In this document: positions 23,481 through 35,777 of the stretch, piece after piece
How the letters are laid out: each line of letters opens with the position of its first letter
Position numbering within the stretch: the first letter of the stretch is position 1
NCBI GenBank assembly: GCA_027919835.1
Contig: JANVFP010000020.1
Coordinates: 558,001-622,000, forward strand
Length of the DNA stretch: 64,000 nucleotides
Source of the DNA: Lentinula raphanica
Lineage: Eukaryota; Basidiomycota; Agaricomycetes; Agaricales; Omphalotaceae
Reading direction: 5' to 3'
Position numbers and translations under genes: made by a program
The notes under the pieces: generated by a model
The model's database searches: none
What the model saw: only the letters and a program-made list of their open reading frames with translations
Told to the model about the DNA's origin: nothing

Positions 23481-25220
23481 CTACGATACAGTTAGAATGA
23501 ATTATCTGTTGTATTTTGCATGTTCTCATGCTGCATCTCAGCACCTCCTGTATGGCATATTCACGTCTCTTGAGAATGGTGAATGACAATGTCATTGAAC
23601 GAACATCTCCATTCCTCGTTTTACATAACAGGCCATAGTTTCCATTTTTTCTTTGGCGCCAGCAACCGTGGATAGTTTGCCCCCGGCACATCCCTAACCA
23701 TTGACGCGGTGTATTTCTTACACGACTCGGACTTCTCAACCCATCTCGCACCCACTAACCAGTGTTCCGTAAGAAGCAACCGAGAATCCCTGTCCTTGTA
23801 CTCTGTCGTCATTTTCATCCGGACCTCATCGCCACGCTTGTAGTCATAAGATGGGTACCACTTTGAACCAGTGTCGATCACGCTGTGAACCGTTCCCTCC
23901 ACAATTGCACGCTGAACCTCCTGCTGGAACTCCGGAGTGAGAATATAGTTCCCGGTGAGATGTGGAATGGAGTACAACAGCAGCTCAGTGACATCCTTCA
24001 ATACGTCCCGCAATTTGTGATATTTCTCCATATCCTGGATCCAATTGGGGTTGTGAACAGGGCCTTGACGCGATATAGAATCGTTGATCGCGTGGAAATC
24101 ACTGTCGGGTGGGTAGTCTGGGAATGTAATGGAGTTTGACACTGTAAAATCTCGCGCACGAAACTGCAGTCGCGGGTCGTTTTGAAATGATACGTCTCCC
24201 ACGAATATGGGGACGATAAATCTTCGAGAGATCTCGTTCAGTGAATGGGGGAGCGGGAGCGGGTCGTGGTCCGGAACTTGCTGGTACGGTGGCGGTGAAT
24301 CTCCCTCTACATGTTCAGATAATAGCGGTGGATTGTTGGAGGCTGATTGGGGGACACGAGCAGCCACCGACGCCCCCTGTGCGAGATGAGAAGGAGTGTG
24401 GTATGGTGGCGGTGATTGGCCGGAGACTGGTTGAGGGATCATAGAAGAAGCCCCCGGCGCTGCCTGCGTGAGACCGGAAGGAATCTGTCATAAACAGTAT
24501 AATTTGTTAGATCGACTCTCTATCTCTCTTTCGATCACTCACAGGATTTGCATAACAGAACGGAAGTAGCGATGACATTATCAGCACAAGTAGTTGCACC
24601 ACTACTCCTGCTCGGAACTTGGTCGAAGCGGCGTTCATCGTGGGTGATTGAAGATCAGAGGAAACAAAGACGAGCGAGCGATGGTTCTAAATCGGCAAAT
24701 CAGCACGAGTACCCAGAGAATAACGCACTTGATACAACTCACATAATCTTCTAAGTCAACCTTTTAGTACTTCTTCACTTCTTCTCTATGACCAGCACAA
24801 GAGAACAAGCAGAAAGGATCTTTTGGTTCGAGGGGGCGTTGGCGTTGAACGTTGGTGGGTTGAGACTCGAAAGTGGATGGGGGTCTAAGAAATCGCGTTC
24901 TTTTTTCGAGTTTATGACATGACCCATGCACTGCGCTCGAACACAGCCTATCCCGCCATCTCTGATGAACAATCTTCATCCAGAAGGCAGCCGACGATTG
25001 ATAGCGTTTATCACTCGGAATTTTGACATGGAGAATGCCGTCCCTCAGCACTCCGAGCAATGAACACAACCTCAGAGCCTCAGCTGTCTCTTCTTACTCG
25101 TACTTCCAAGACCGGAACGGCTCGAGTGGATGCAAAGAGGGTTGTCCCTGGTATCCACTGTGAGCTGAAGTCGCATCGTACGTCGGTCGGTTCATTGGTT
25201 TGTTATCCGCTAGCAGAAAC
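23480..25220. repeat. Segmental duplication, copy 1 (partner at about 62290-63990)
   Basis: The whole stretch, not only the gene inside it, aligns by eye with 62290-63990 in the same orientation. Shared landmarks are the 3' flank (TTCCTCGTTTTACAT), the two exons, and the 5' flank (CACATAATCTTCT, CTCTATGACCAGCAC, GGCGTTGGCGTTGAACGTT, CCCGCCATCTCTGATGAACA). Similarity runs to about 25215 (TTATCCGCTAGCAGAAACGAC). Indels and substitutions are common, so the duplication is old. Confidence 0.8.
23621..24638 (-). CDS. Pro-rich secreted protein, duplicated family, copy 1
   Basis: Exons 24638-24543 and 24484-23621 join in phase 0 to 319 aa. Exon 1 encodes a signal peptide (MNAASTKFRAG, then hydrophobic VVVQLLVLIMSSLLPFCYA). 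The intron starts GTGAGT and ends CAG. The mature N-terminus is low complexity with PPPY motifs (SPPPYHTP, SPPPYQQV) of the type bound by WW domains. The C-terminal half is globular, with FPDYPPDSDFHAI, WYPSYDYKRGDEV and MVRDVPGANYPRL as the strongest blocks. These blocks are shared with the copy at 62379-63354 (YPDYPPNSIFH, WYPSFDYKPGDV, LVRDVPGANFPQV), so both sequences have been under some constraint. No known enzyme family was recognised. The frame is intact. Confidence 0.8.
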
Positions 25221-25229
25221 GACGCGGAG

Positions 25230-27898
25230 TTCAAGATCACAAAAACGGTCGAGGACTCAGGATGCCCGAAGGTCCATGTGCCAAAAGAGACAGACCAGAG
25301 ATATATTCAGCTGGGTTTTGACCTGTTTTGACCTGTTTTGACCCCAGCTTTACGTTCCTGGTATTCGAATCAAGGGCCTGTACAATTCTGCGTCAGAAAG
25401 TCGTTTTGATCTGAGGCGAACGACTACGAACATTGTTGAATGCAGAAATTGTTCTCGAGTATGTCCTATCGCCATCAACCCTCATCAACCAGTTCAATTT
25501 CAGAAATATACCTCATTCCCGGGCCCATCGTCGAACCTGGTTACTGATTCTAAGAGATATGGATCGATCACTGCAATATTTGGCGAAAATCAGTGATATT
25601 GGAGGCATGGGCAAAGGGCAAACACAGGCGAACACTCACATTTTGCATCTCCATTGTCAGGATCCTAATCGTGCGCTTCCTCAGGCACGTATGTGGATAG
25701 TCCGTTACGAAGAAGCGATGTCCGTATCGTTTTTGTACCGAAGAAGTCTGAAGTACGTTGAGAGGACCCGACTTGGAGCTTGAAATCTGAAAGTCTTAGC
25801 CATCGTCATTCAAGAGGGACTGAGGAAGTCTTTTGAGAGCGGGAATGGAGCAGGTATTGCATCGGGATCGACGTGCTTTCAAGGTTTTCAATTGAGTTCA
25901 TTCCGGTAGCGGCGAGAGGTAACAGGAGATTATGGGTAATGAACCACGTTGCGAACCGTCAACTGCCGACTGACTGCCACTACAAGTCTGCGCGGGAAAC
26001 ATATTACCATATACTTAGATCTCGAAATCCGGGACATGCACCGGCCATCCACTGGGAAAGTAGGCTTTGGGGTTGGGTCGTTCGTGGTGGCGGGTCGTTC
26101 CGGGGATCTCGAGGGAGAAGTGCTGCGAATATTGGGTATATTTCAATGAACGATGAGAATGGATTGACTGATGATCGCTTACCATAATGCCATACATGTC
26201 CTCCCGACAAATTCATGTTGTTGAAGTCCATTGTCGAGTTCGAGATCGCGCTCCCCGCTCCCTTCTCCCCACTCCCCTTGCGTCGAAATACCTTCACAGT
26301 CGAAAGCTTTGCCGCCCAACTCACTGAATGGTATACATACATCGTGCAACCTGATTCTTCCGCCTCGTCTGTATTTCAAGTGCTATGCGTCGCGCGAAGG
26401 AGATCCAGGAGACCCAGGACAGGTAGAACCCGGGAGTATCCTCTCGAAGGGTAGGTGTATCAGGCTCCCATACCAAGTTCGATGTGGCTGCGCTTTCGGT
26501 GCTTGCGATACTCCACCAAACGAAGAATGACTCGGAGTTGGGGTTTGCTTTATGGGATGACGGGATGATTGAAGATTGAAGGCGCGTGGTCATGAGGTAC
26601 TGTGCTAACAGAATGGAGGTTAGGTTGATGGGAGATGGGTATAACGCCTGTAGAGCTTTCAACCTCGGAATGGGTATCTGACAGTCGTGAATATCAATAT
26701 GCGGCACTGAGAATGTGTATCAACGTTTGGCGTGAGCGTTGATACTTTGTGTGCAATCAACGTCGGTGTAGTTGAAATAGAAGGAGCGTAAGGTGAAAGG
26801 GGATGTGAAGGTGAATCTATTCGAGTAGGCACTTGACGAATTCGAAAAACGGGACGTGATAGGTGGTAACATCGGATTACCAGAGGTGGTGGTGGTGGTG
26901 TACGAAGAGAGGAGAGAAGGAGGGCTCAAAGTTCCAAAGTTCGACGTTCGCCCGTGCGTCCTTCCTGCTCTCCACCAGAAGTTTTCCAGCAAATTCATTG
27001 AGCAGCTCAGGCTGAGATCCAAGCCTTGGACGCTTTACGATCTGAACTCTGCCACATCTTCGTTCGATTGCCTCCTTCTCTACAACTGTGACCATTCATT
27101 TCACGGTATAGGTTGCTAGTCTCTCGAGTCCGGAGTGAAGGAACGGGTTTGGTCGGGGGCAGATACGCACGCTCTTGCTCTCAAGTACATGAGAGAACGT
27201 GTGCCCGATAGATTACGAGGGAAAATCTTGATTTGCAGTCACTACGAGTGGCCAAGTCAAGATTGAGTTATAGCTGAAAACGTGGCTCAGAACTTGTTGA
27301 GCCACTCAATAGAGAGTCGGACTTTTCTCCTCAAACGAGTTTTGTCGCCAAACTTTGGAGGAAGTGGTAGTCCTTTGGATGTTGAATCTGGATCTGTGTA
27401 TCCCATTCTCGTTTGGAAAAGGAGAGCAGATAGGATTGGCTAGTGGCGGGTTTTGGCTGTAGAAATCTTGTCGAAGGTGAGCACTGAGAAGAATAGGGAT
27501 GTCGACGAGAGCGTTGAGAGACTCGAGAGGCCGAGCGGAGCCGAGCGGCCAGCGAGTCCAAGTGTGCGGATGTGCGGTCCGAAACCCTAACCACGCCTAT
27601 GTTTGATTTCTTTGCAAGTTGCAATTTCGGAGTCGTCCACTGGGTAACTCTGTCTTTTTATTTGGTGTGCCGGTGCTGCATATCTATATCCAACTCCTTC
27701 TAAAAGACCCGAGGCTTTTCTAAATCACACAATGCTATCACCATCCAGTCCACCAATGCCAATACCAACTTACTCTCAACAACATCCTCGAGTCTCTGCA
27801 CTTGGTTTTGCCAAGACTGTCATCAAAATTGGTTCGCCTTCGAAGTACACTACTCAACATGGTGCAGACTAAAGGCAGCGGGGACACAAGAGAGTCAC
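25230..27898. other. No supported gene
   Basis: Short open frames only. Minor tandem words (TTTTGACCTG three times near 25317-25345; GTGGTG runs near 26886) are present. A CGAAACCCTAACCACG box lies at 27580-27595. A 46-codon open frame starts at ATG 27731, about 135 bases after that box, and could be the start of a decayed or very small gene, but nothing further supports it. Confidence 0.4.
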
Positions 27899-27901
27899 AA
27901 T

Positions 27902-29030
27902 CACTAGGGGCGGAGCATAATTTTACAGGTCGGGAAAGTTAGAATAAAAAAGTCGATTGACGCTCGTAGTTTTTAGCCGATTCCCTGCCATAAATAGCAC
28001 ATAGTACGCACTTTATATATGATCTTTCCCATTGATAATGGATGCCATTTTGCGGCTTGAATATTGGGCCATGTCTCACCCTTTGAAGATCTTCTTTTGC
28101 CTCGAAAATTGATTTTCTTTCACATTAATTCATTTGAAAACCTTTCACATTGATCATAGATTATCTTTCACATTCATGATAGATTGTCTTTCACACCAAA
28201 TCAAGCTAATCTATAGCGCCGGCATTTTTTTTCGATTTTTCCATTGCGAAAGTGATTGCCCGGTTTTTTTAGGCGCTGGCCCATATAAGGCAACTCTGGT
28301 GCCCAGCACACCAGGTTTTCTTTCTCGGATGCACTATCGACTTTCTTCTCACTTTTGTCATCAGTGGTACCCCACCCAAGCTTGCATTTCCTATATCTCA
28401 ACCTCCTATCTGTCCCCTTGTGCACTTCTCTGCACTCATCTCCACACCCATCTCACTTTGCAATTTTTCTGTCAAGGAAGGTCAAGCATGCAAATTCTTC
28501 AATTCTTCAAGTCTTCCAGCGGCATCCTGCACGACAAGTAACAAGGCACCTCCGGCTTCGACTGCAAATGGTATGAATCCTTTGCCTCTCTTTAGCATTA
28601 GCACGAACACATATGCATCTTCTGTGTTTCTCCGCGAGAGTTATTGTGCTGGGCGCTAAGAGTTGCCTTATATGGGCCAGTGCCTAAAAAAACCGGGCAA
28701 TCACTTTCGCAATGGAAAAATCAAAAAAAAAACGCCGGCGCTATAGATTAGCTTGATTTGGTGTGAAAGATAATCTATGATCAATGTGAAAGGTTTTAAT
28801 GAATTAATGTGAAAGAAAATCAATTTTCGAGGCAAAAGAAGATCTTCAAAGGGTGAGACATGGCCCAATATTCAAGCCGCAAAACGGCATCCATTATCAA
28901 TGGGAAAGATCATATATAAAGCGCGTACTATGTGCTATTTATGGCAGGGAATTGGGTAAAAACTACGAGCATCAATCGACTTTTTTATTCTAACTTTCCC
29001 GACTTGTAAAATTATGCTCTGCCCCTAGTG
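27902..29030. mobile_element. CACTA-like foldback element, non-autonomous (1129 bp)
   Basis: Long inverted repeats at 27902-28310 and 28645-29030 begin CACTAGGGGC and end GCCCCTAGTG. They are flanked by a 3-bp direct repeat AAT at 27899-27901 and 29031-29033. CACTA ends with a 3-bp duplication fit the CACTA (EnSpm) superfamily. The arms differ mainly by a roughly 25-base internal duplication in the left arm (TCTTTCACATTGATCATAGA type words) and a few substitutions. The 334-base centre is unrelated to the arms and has no transposase motif. The length of the arms (almost 400 bp) is unusual for a CACTA element. Confidence 0.85.
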
Positions 29031-29033
29031 AAT

Positions 29034-30440
29034 GCTCTTGCATGAGCTTTTTCACATCTCTCAATTGTCCTATACAATCTTGATGTCAATCGGTATTGTG
29101 TGCGGCACCAATCTGGTGCACAAAACTCGTTCTTCTACACCCATTCGACCTTTGAAAGCCCATACACTTTGAGGAAATGCCTGTAAAGATTTGAAGAGCT
29201 GGGGATAGGGATGCTGGGCTAGCATTATTTTGCAATAAGACATACAAGGGAAGTGCTCTGTATGATATGGCAACATAAATGACTGGTACATTGCCTTTTT
29301 TCTCTGTTCAAGTTGAGCTTAACTGATTTGAAGGTAACACATTCTGCATTCTGCCCAGATCCGATAAGACCACAACGGGAGATACTCTGCCAAGTGAAAC
29401 TTTTCATCATGTCGTTCGGCAGTCTCTGGCGCTACTTTCCTCTACAGAATCACTCTGAGGTTGCTCCGATATTGACAAACCCCTTCTCGTCCTTGTCCTC
29501 ATCCTTGTCTTTGTTTCCCAGGTTCATATCAGCAATGTTCCAAACAACTTTAGCACCGTGTACTTGATAATTTGGTGCTTCATATGGTGGATAAGGAAGA
29601 AAAGAGAGATCCTCGTTGTGTTTGCGCAGAGTCAAAGTTTACTTTGTCTGTTTCTTCCGGATGCGGTGTCCAACTTCAATTCCTGCCCTTCATATTCTCC
29701 ACAGAGCTCGATGTCAAGGACTTACTAACAGATGTACTATTTCCATTCTCCATCTAGAACATTCTTGGAAGGTGAACTCTATGGGGAGAAGAGGGTATGA
29801 AGTATTGAACTTTGAAGTTGGACGATGACAGGTTTACTTGAATGCATGAGGGACAACAGATTGTGACTGACAGGTATGTTTTGCTATTCTCCTGGCTCGT
29901 CATGGCATCTAAGCTCTAACAGGTTCTAACAGCCTGATTGACACTTCACACAGCTGTGAAAATTCACACATTCAGATCTCTCCATTGTGATAAGTCTCCA
30001 GCTCTTGACGCGGGTGCTTCGAACAAAGAGACGGCAGAGGGCACAGGTATCTCATCCTCTCATAGGAGCAGCCACGGCTGTGTTGTGTTCGATTTGTGGT
30101 GGTGGTACGTCCATATGTCTTCTCAGTTCTGCTACCTCAGTTCTACTACCATAATACCTCTAAAATCTCAATACATATTGGGTACTATGGGGCGAGCGAT
30201 ACAAAGACAACGGCAATTGTCCAAAGTGGTAGGTTTGCCTTGTTTCCGACAGAAGTGTATATGTTGTCGCAGGATGACTATGAGTAGGCTGATTTTCTGT
30301 ATACATTGGACAGGATGAGCTGTATAAGTATATAGGTGTAAATACAAATTGCATCTTTTCCTGACTTCAAAGCTGTGATCTTACACAGGTTGAGAATAAA
30401 TTCCAAGGTGTCATCTTCCCGCATCACATAAGTTGTAGAC
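29034..30440. other. No supported gene
   Basis: An acidic 61-codon open segment on the minus strand (29635-29450, with NKDKDEDKDEKGF) may be a gene fragment, but it was not recognised and has no credible exons around it. The rest holds only short frames. DNA becomes more AT-rich towards 30.4 kb. Confidence 0.4.
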
Positions 30441-30442
30441 TT

Positions 30443-30449
30443 TATAAAA
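30443..30449 (+). promoter_or_regulatory. Possible TATA box of the DUF6535-ankyrin pseudogene
   Basis: TATAAAA lies 62-68 bases upstream of the ATG at 30511. The intact paralogue has a comparable TATAA-type sequence (on the minus strand near 40966-40960) about 90 bases upstream of its ATG. Confidence 0.35.
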
Positions 30450-30749
30450 AAGGTGAAAAGTGGAAACTTCCACTTTGACTTTCCTTTTTCCTCACACTCT
30501 CCTATTATCTATGTCACAATCATTCGAAGATACTGGTGAACAATTGAACTCGGAGAATTCAGATACATCAAATAGAAGGACAAATGCAGCAACAACAACC
30601 CCTTCATCTGATGCAGGACAGTTTCATAGGAAAACAAACCATTATGACAAAAGTCAGAGTAAACAAGTTCATGGTCAGTCCTTTTCCACAATTAAACAGT
30701 TAGACTACATTTTGAGTTTCTAAAACTGACAGGTCACAGGATACAGATC

Positions 30750-30974
30750 CATCAGCAAAACTGACCTGGTGCCTAGGCTGCCTAGAGATACCCCCCAAAA
30801 CCTCAGCAGTTTAAAAACTTTGAATTTGCCTGAAAAAGCCTGAGCAAGCCTGAGTTTGCCTGGAAAAGCCTGGGCAAGCCTGAGTTTGCCTCAGATTTCT
30901 TTGGGTGCTTTGGGAGAGCCTAGGTTTTGGGGGGTATCTCTGGGTTACCTAGGCCAAGGATGCTTTTCCTGATG
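30750..30974 (+). mobile_element. MITE family M1, copy 1, in exon 2
   Basis: A 225-bp element with inverted ends of about 50 bp (CATCAG[C/G]AAAA at the tips; CCTAG and GATACCCCCC further in) flanked by the dinucleotide TC at 30748-30749 and 30975-30976. Removing the element and one TC joins AGATC to CTATAAC and gives G-Y-R-S-Y-N-Y-E-E-K, matching GRRSYDYGKKYE of the paralogue. This confirms both limits and the 2-bp duplication. It has no coding capacity. Confidence 0.88.
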
Positions 30975-31843
30975 TCCTATAACTATGAGGAGAAGTATGG
31001 ATGTGATCTTCCAGGCCAAGAGTTATCAGACAATGCTAGAATTTGGAAAGTATACCTAGATGAAGCAGACAGTCAAAATGATGATTTGATAAAAGGCTTC
31101 AAGGACTCAATGGATGCAGTTTTGATTTTTGTATGGCTCCCTTTCTTTGAAGGCATCCCATATTGATTTACATTTAGGCTGCACTTTTTTCTGCAGTTGT
31201 GACATCTTTTCTCATTGCAACAATATCTTCTCTCCAGCCTGACTATGGACAAATCACTGCAGTTCTGCTGGTTGAGCAGGTGAATTTGCTGAGAGCTGCT
31301 GGAAACCAAACAATAATCAACTCTATTCCTCAATCCCAAGTGGACCTTAAAACTGCATCCCCGGGAGCAAATGATCTTTGGATTAATAGCCTGTTTCTTG
31401 CAAGTTTATCACTTTCTCTTGCTACTGCACTTCTTTCAGTTCTTGTGAAACAATGGCTCCAATCATATAATACTGTGTCTTCAGGCAATGCAAAGGAGAA
31501 GGCTATTATCTTCCAGTTTAGATTCATGGGATTGATTAAGTGGAAAGTCTTTAAAATTATTGGAATATTGCCTTTGATTCTTCATATCTCCCTTGGCTTA
31601 TTTCTAACTGACTTTTCTTTATATATATCTGAGTTACACAATGCTCTTTCCTAGATTGTCATTGTTATAACAGGGGTTGCATATGTTTTCTATTTGGGGA
31701 GTATAATTTTGCCTCTAGTCTGGCTTGATTGCCTATACAGGATTCCACAGCTTTTTATCTCAAGTAGATATTTGGTTCATTTACTTGGAATTGCAGTTTG
31801 GTCTTTGAAAAAAGCCCTCAACAAGCTCTGCCTGCAACAGGAG

Positions 31844-34207
31844 TAGTGTATGGCACGGGTCGGGTCGGGTATCCCCGAGGCCATCCCGACCCGGGACCCG
31901 GCTAACACCCGTACCTGTAGCCCCGGGTGCCGGGTACCCGGCCTCAACGGGTGTCGGGTTTTTTGACGTCGGGTTATGGTCGGGTTGCAGTCGGGTGCTT
32001 GTTGCGAGAGCCACTGGAGCCTTGCCTAAGGAGGGGCTGGGCTTCCAATGGCTCCTGCAGGGGCTAGAGAACGTATAACTAGGGTAGAACTGACAATTAC
32101 CACTATTTACAATACAAGATACCCATTATTTGACAGTAGGTAGAAGAATTACAAGACATTGACAAATGTTCGAGGTTACAAAAAATCAGCATCTACAAAA
32201 GAAATGCCATCCTCATCAACAGCAGTCTCGCCCAGCAAGAAACCTACCAGCTCTTCGTTGGTAAAAATATCCTCACGCGACCAATCTCCAAAGCACATCA
32301 ATGCTTGGATTGTGGCCGCGCGAAGGCGATTCCAAAGGTGCGGGAGAAGGATGCGTCCACGAGAGAATGACTGCTCAACGGCGACAGAAGATGCTACAAA
32401 TCAAATGAGGAATGGTTAGAAGACGCAAACTTGAATGCGGCAACACAACGTACCTGGCACCGAATGAACTGACAGCGCGAGTTTGGCCAGAGTAGGATAG
32501 ACAGCCCTGTTCATGAGCCACCATTGGAGTGGGTCAGAACAGTAAACGCAGCTGTCGGCGAGGTATCGGGTGAGCTCATCTCCGTTGTTGGCGACTGGAG
32601 CAACCTGAGATTGTTTTGCCATCAAGCTATAGAATAGAATTTGAAGTCTTGTGCGGAGCCTAATAAAACAATCAGAGCTATGAAGAAGCGATTGACTGGT
32701 AGACATACCTCCGAATCCGAAGCTGGAGAACTGGAGACAGGAGGTTGACCAGCGGACTTGAATGTCCGCTCCCAAGTTTCCCGAGTGACTGCTTCAGCAG
32801 TGTCGATCCATGTTTGCTGCCATTTGACTTTGGTGAAGTAATTGAGCTTGAGAGACGGGTGAAGAACTGCAGAGGAGAGATCAGTAATATGATTACTAGT
32901 AGGCCTCCATACATACCGATAGCCATTCGGTATATGTAGGAGTTGTCTGTGAGCTGGTAGTATTTATTCATAGTTTTTTTGCCAAGCGAGAGCGCATGCC
33001 GAACAGGTGCTGGAAGATTGGTACGGTCGATGATTCCAGAGGCCAAGGTTTCATCGATGATGTCCATAGCCGGTATCACGGTGGCGACACTCGGCGACTT
33101 GGTAGAGAAGAAAGTTGTTGCATCCTTGAGAATCTGTAGAACGTCGTCAGAACACGATTGAAAGAAATATACAAGATGTCTCACCTTCAACACAGATACG
33201 AGCCCCTCTACAGCCTCCCACTCTTCGTCATCCAGAACATAATCCGTCAGCTTGTGAGATGAACGATCCAGGAATGCAGTTACTGGCTCCTTCATCTCGA
33301 GGAAGGCAGCCAGCATGTCGTACGTGGAGTTCCACCGTGTGGCAACGTCGCGAGGTAAAACTTGTCCTTTGAACTTCATTTTGCCGATATGTTCTCGCCA
33401 CTTCGGTAGCAAATCCGTCGTTGAGTAGATAATCTTGAAGGAAATTTGGCGTGTCTAGGAAGATGAGAGACGTAGAGAAAGAGTCGTGTGAAGAGGGGAG
33501 AAACGAGTAACCAAGGTTCAGGGTGAGAGAGTGGTGGGAAGCAGAGAAGAAACGAGGTTCAGGGTCAAGGAGGGGTGAGAGATTTGTCAGACATTTGTCA
33601 GGCATTTGTCAAACATACTCACCTTATACAGAGCCGACCTAATCGGTGCAACCTCACGCTGCCACGTCTCCTTCTCTGCAGCCGTCAGCTCGTTCAGGAC
33701 GTTAACAAACCCTTCCTCGTTGTCTTCATCATCATCCTCTTCTTCGTTACCTTCCAAATTGTTCACATCGGCCTCCAAATCATCTATCGCCACATTATCT
33801 TCATCATTATTCGTCTTACGTCTCGTGGACTCGAAGGGCTGGAGGACGCCTTTAGCTGCAAGGTTTACGGTGTGCGTGAAGCATCGGACGTGCATCTTTT
33901 TGCCAAGAAAGTGCTCAAGCTGGTACTCCAAGTCCTCAAGCATTGCCATGTTGGCAGATGCATTGTCGCAGGTAACGGTAAAGAGCTAGGGTGAGTGAGC
34001 ATTATATTCGACTATAAACCAATGCTAGAAACTGACCTTGTGTCGAACTCCATACTCATCTAGAGTTTCTATGAGGGCCTTGGCCATGTTTTCTGCTGAA
34101 TGGGAGCATGGGAGCTCAACAAAATTTAGTAGAATTCCGGTAAGCTCCTCAGTCTCGTTGTTCCTGCTTTTGCGGAGTATTTTGGCGATAATACTCATGA
34201 ATGCCTT
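31844..34207 (-). mobile_element. hAT-2, hAT transposon truncated at its right end
   Basis: The left end starts TAGTGTATGGCACGGGTCGG directly after host sequence AACAGGAG (31836-31843) and carries many CGGGT/ACCCG subterminal words to about 32000. The right end lacks a matching terminal repeat. The transposase coding sequence simply stops at 34207, followed by a 24-base filler and host sequence that resumes with ACAGGAG at 34232. Seven of the expected eight target-duplication bases can therefore be matched. The 5' part of the transposase gene and the right terminus are lost. Confidence 0.82.
32176..34207 (-). pseudogene. hAT-2 transposase, 5'-truncated
   Basis: Reading leftwards from 34207 the frame has AFMSIIAKILRKS, ENMAKALIETLDEYGV, an intron, then FTVTCDNASANMAMLEDL, CFTHTVNLAAKGV, an acidic insert (EEEDDDEDNEEG), VATRWNSTYDMLAAF and the long alpha-helical part. 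After an intron at 32453-32397 comes the dimerisation region: QWWLMNRAVYPTLAKLALSV, ASSVAVEQSFSRGRILL, ALMCFGDWSREDI. The stop is at 32178-32176. These are hallmark motifs of Ac-like hAT transposases. The zinc-finger N-terminus is missing because the element is truncated. The sequence is clearly distinct from hAT-1. It cannot be functional. Confidence 0.85.
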
Positions 34208-34254
34208 GGAGTGGATATTCTGGCTCCTGTTACAGGAGCCAGAATATCCACTCC
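34208..34254. repeat. 47-bp perfect palindrome at the hAT-2/host junction
   Basis: Arms of 23 bases (34208-34230 and 34232-34254) are exact complements around a single T at 34231. The right arm is native coding sequence (ACAGGAGCCAGAATATCC and onward). The left arm is an inverted copy of it placed where the transposon terminus should be. Confidence 0.95.
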
Positions 34255-35583
34255 ATTTCTCATATTCAATTTCTGAAACTGAAACAAACTATATTATGTG
34301 TCAGCAAATGGAACATTCAATTTCAGCTGATATATTTGATGAGCTTTGCTCAATTTCATCAAATCAATCAATTCAGCGAATAGTAGCACAAGCATTTTAT
34401 GGACTTCTAATAAATCTGCATCAAGATGCCTTGTGGTTTATTGACTCACATAAGATGGGAATTTTTCAAATATATACAGACAAGCTTCAGAACAAACTGG
34501 ATTCCTTGCAAGAAACCATATGGTCTGGCCTACTAAATGATACAGATGCTGTTCTAGAAATTTGGGAAACTCTAATCTTTAAATGGGTATTGATCTCACA
34601 ATTCAAACTAACCTGCTGAGAAAACTAAATAGTACCATGGTACACAAATGTTTTCATGGAGCAATCCAGGGCAACAATATTAGAGTTGTCAGATTTTTGA
34701 TCAAAACAGAAGTTGTAAACATCAATGATGAAAGTGGTCCTCTTGGGACTGCATTGCAAGCTGCTGCATATTATGGTCATTCAGAAGTTGTATCAATTTT
34801 ATATAAGATGGGTTCAGATGTTCACAGTCAAAGTAATAATTTGAAAATAGCATTGCAAACTGCTGCATCTAAAGGCCACTTGGAAGTGGTGACTATTTTA
34901 TGTGAGAAAGGTACAGATGTTGATGCTCAAGATAACACTCATGGCACTGCATTACAAGCTGCTGCATCTCAAGGCCACTTGGATGTGGTGAAATTTCTAT
35001 GTGAGAAAGGTGCAGATATCAATATTCAAGGTGGAGAGCACAACACTGCCTTGCAAGCTGCAGCATATTGGGGTAGCTTAGATATTGTAAAATTATTAGT
35101 TAACAAAGGTGCCAATGTAAACATCCAGGGTGGCCATTATGGTACTGCATTGCAAGCTGCTGCATATCAGGACCATCTAGAGATTGTAGCACTCTTGATT
35201 GAAAATTCAGCAGATGTTAATGCTCAAAGTGGCTATTATGGCACTGCATTGCAAGCTGCTGCATATCAGGGCCACTTGAAGATTGTGATGTTTTTGATTG
35301 AGAAAGAAGCAAATGTTAATGCTCAAAGTGGTCATTATGGCACTGCATTACAAGCTGCTGTATTCCAGGGCCATCTTGAGATTGTAGCACTTTTGGTTGA
35401 GAATGCAGCAGATGTCAATGTTCAAGCTGGTCATTATGGAAATGCATTGCAAGCTGCTGAATACAAGGGACACTCAGATATTCTTAAATTTCTGCTTCAT
35501 ATGGAGAAATCAATACAGACACAAAAAATAGATGAGGATCAGGACATAGATGCACTGAGATTTGAGAATGAGTATAGTCAATT

Positions 35584-35777
35584 CATCAGGAAAAGTACCC
35601 TTCGCTCAGGTAACCCAGAGACACCCCCCAAAACCTAGGCTCTCCCAAAGCACCCAAAGAAATCTGAGGCAAACTCAGGCTTGCCCAGGCTTTTCCAGGC
35701 AAACTCAAAGTTGTCAGACTGCTGAGGTTTTGGGGGTATCTCTAGGCAACCTAGGCACCAGGTCAGTTTTGCTGATG
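35584..35777 (-). mobile_element. MITE family M1, copy 2, at the 3' end of the pseudogene
   Basis: A 194-bp element in inverted orientation relative to copy 1, with tips CATCAGGAAAAG and TTTTGCTGATG, flanked by TT at 35582-35583 and 35778-35779. The internal body (CCTAGGCTCTCCCAAAGCAC type words) matches copy 1. Removal with one TT restores an ending EYSQLHPGNLNP and TGA at 35802-35804. The different duplicated dinucleotide (TT here, TC in copy 1) indicates an independent insertion. Confidence 0.87.

Noticed and set aside
31850..32010. CGGGT-rich tract as a telomere-like or regulatory array
   Set aside because: It is the subterminal region of hAT-2, where such words are common.
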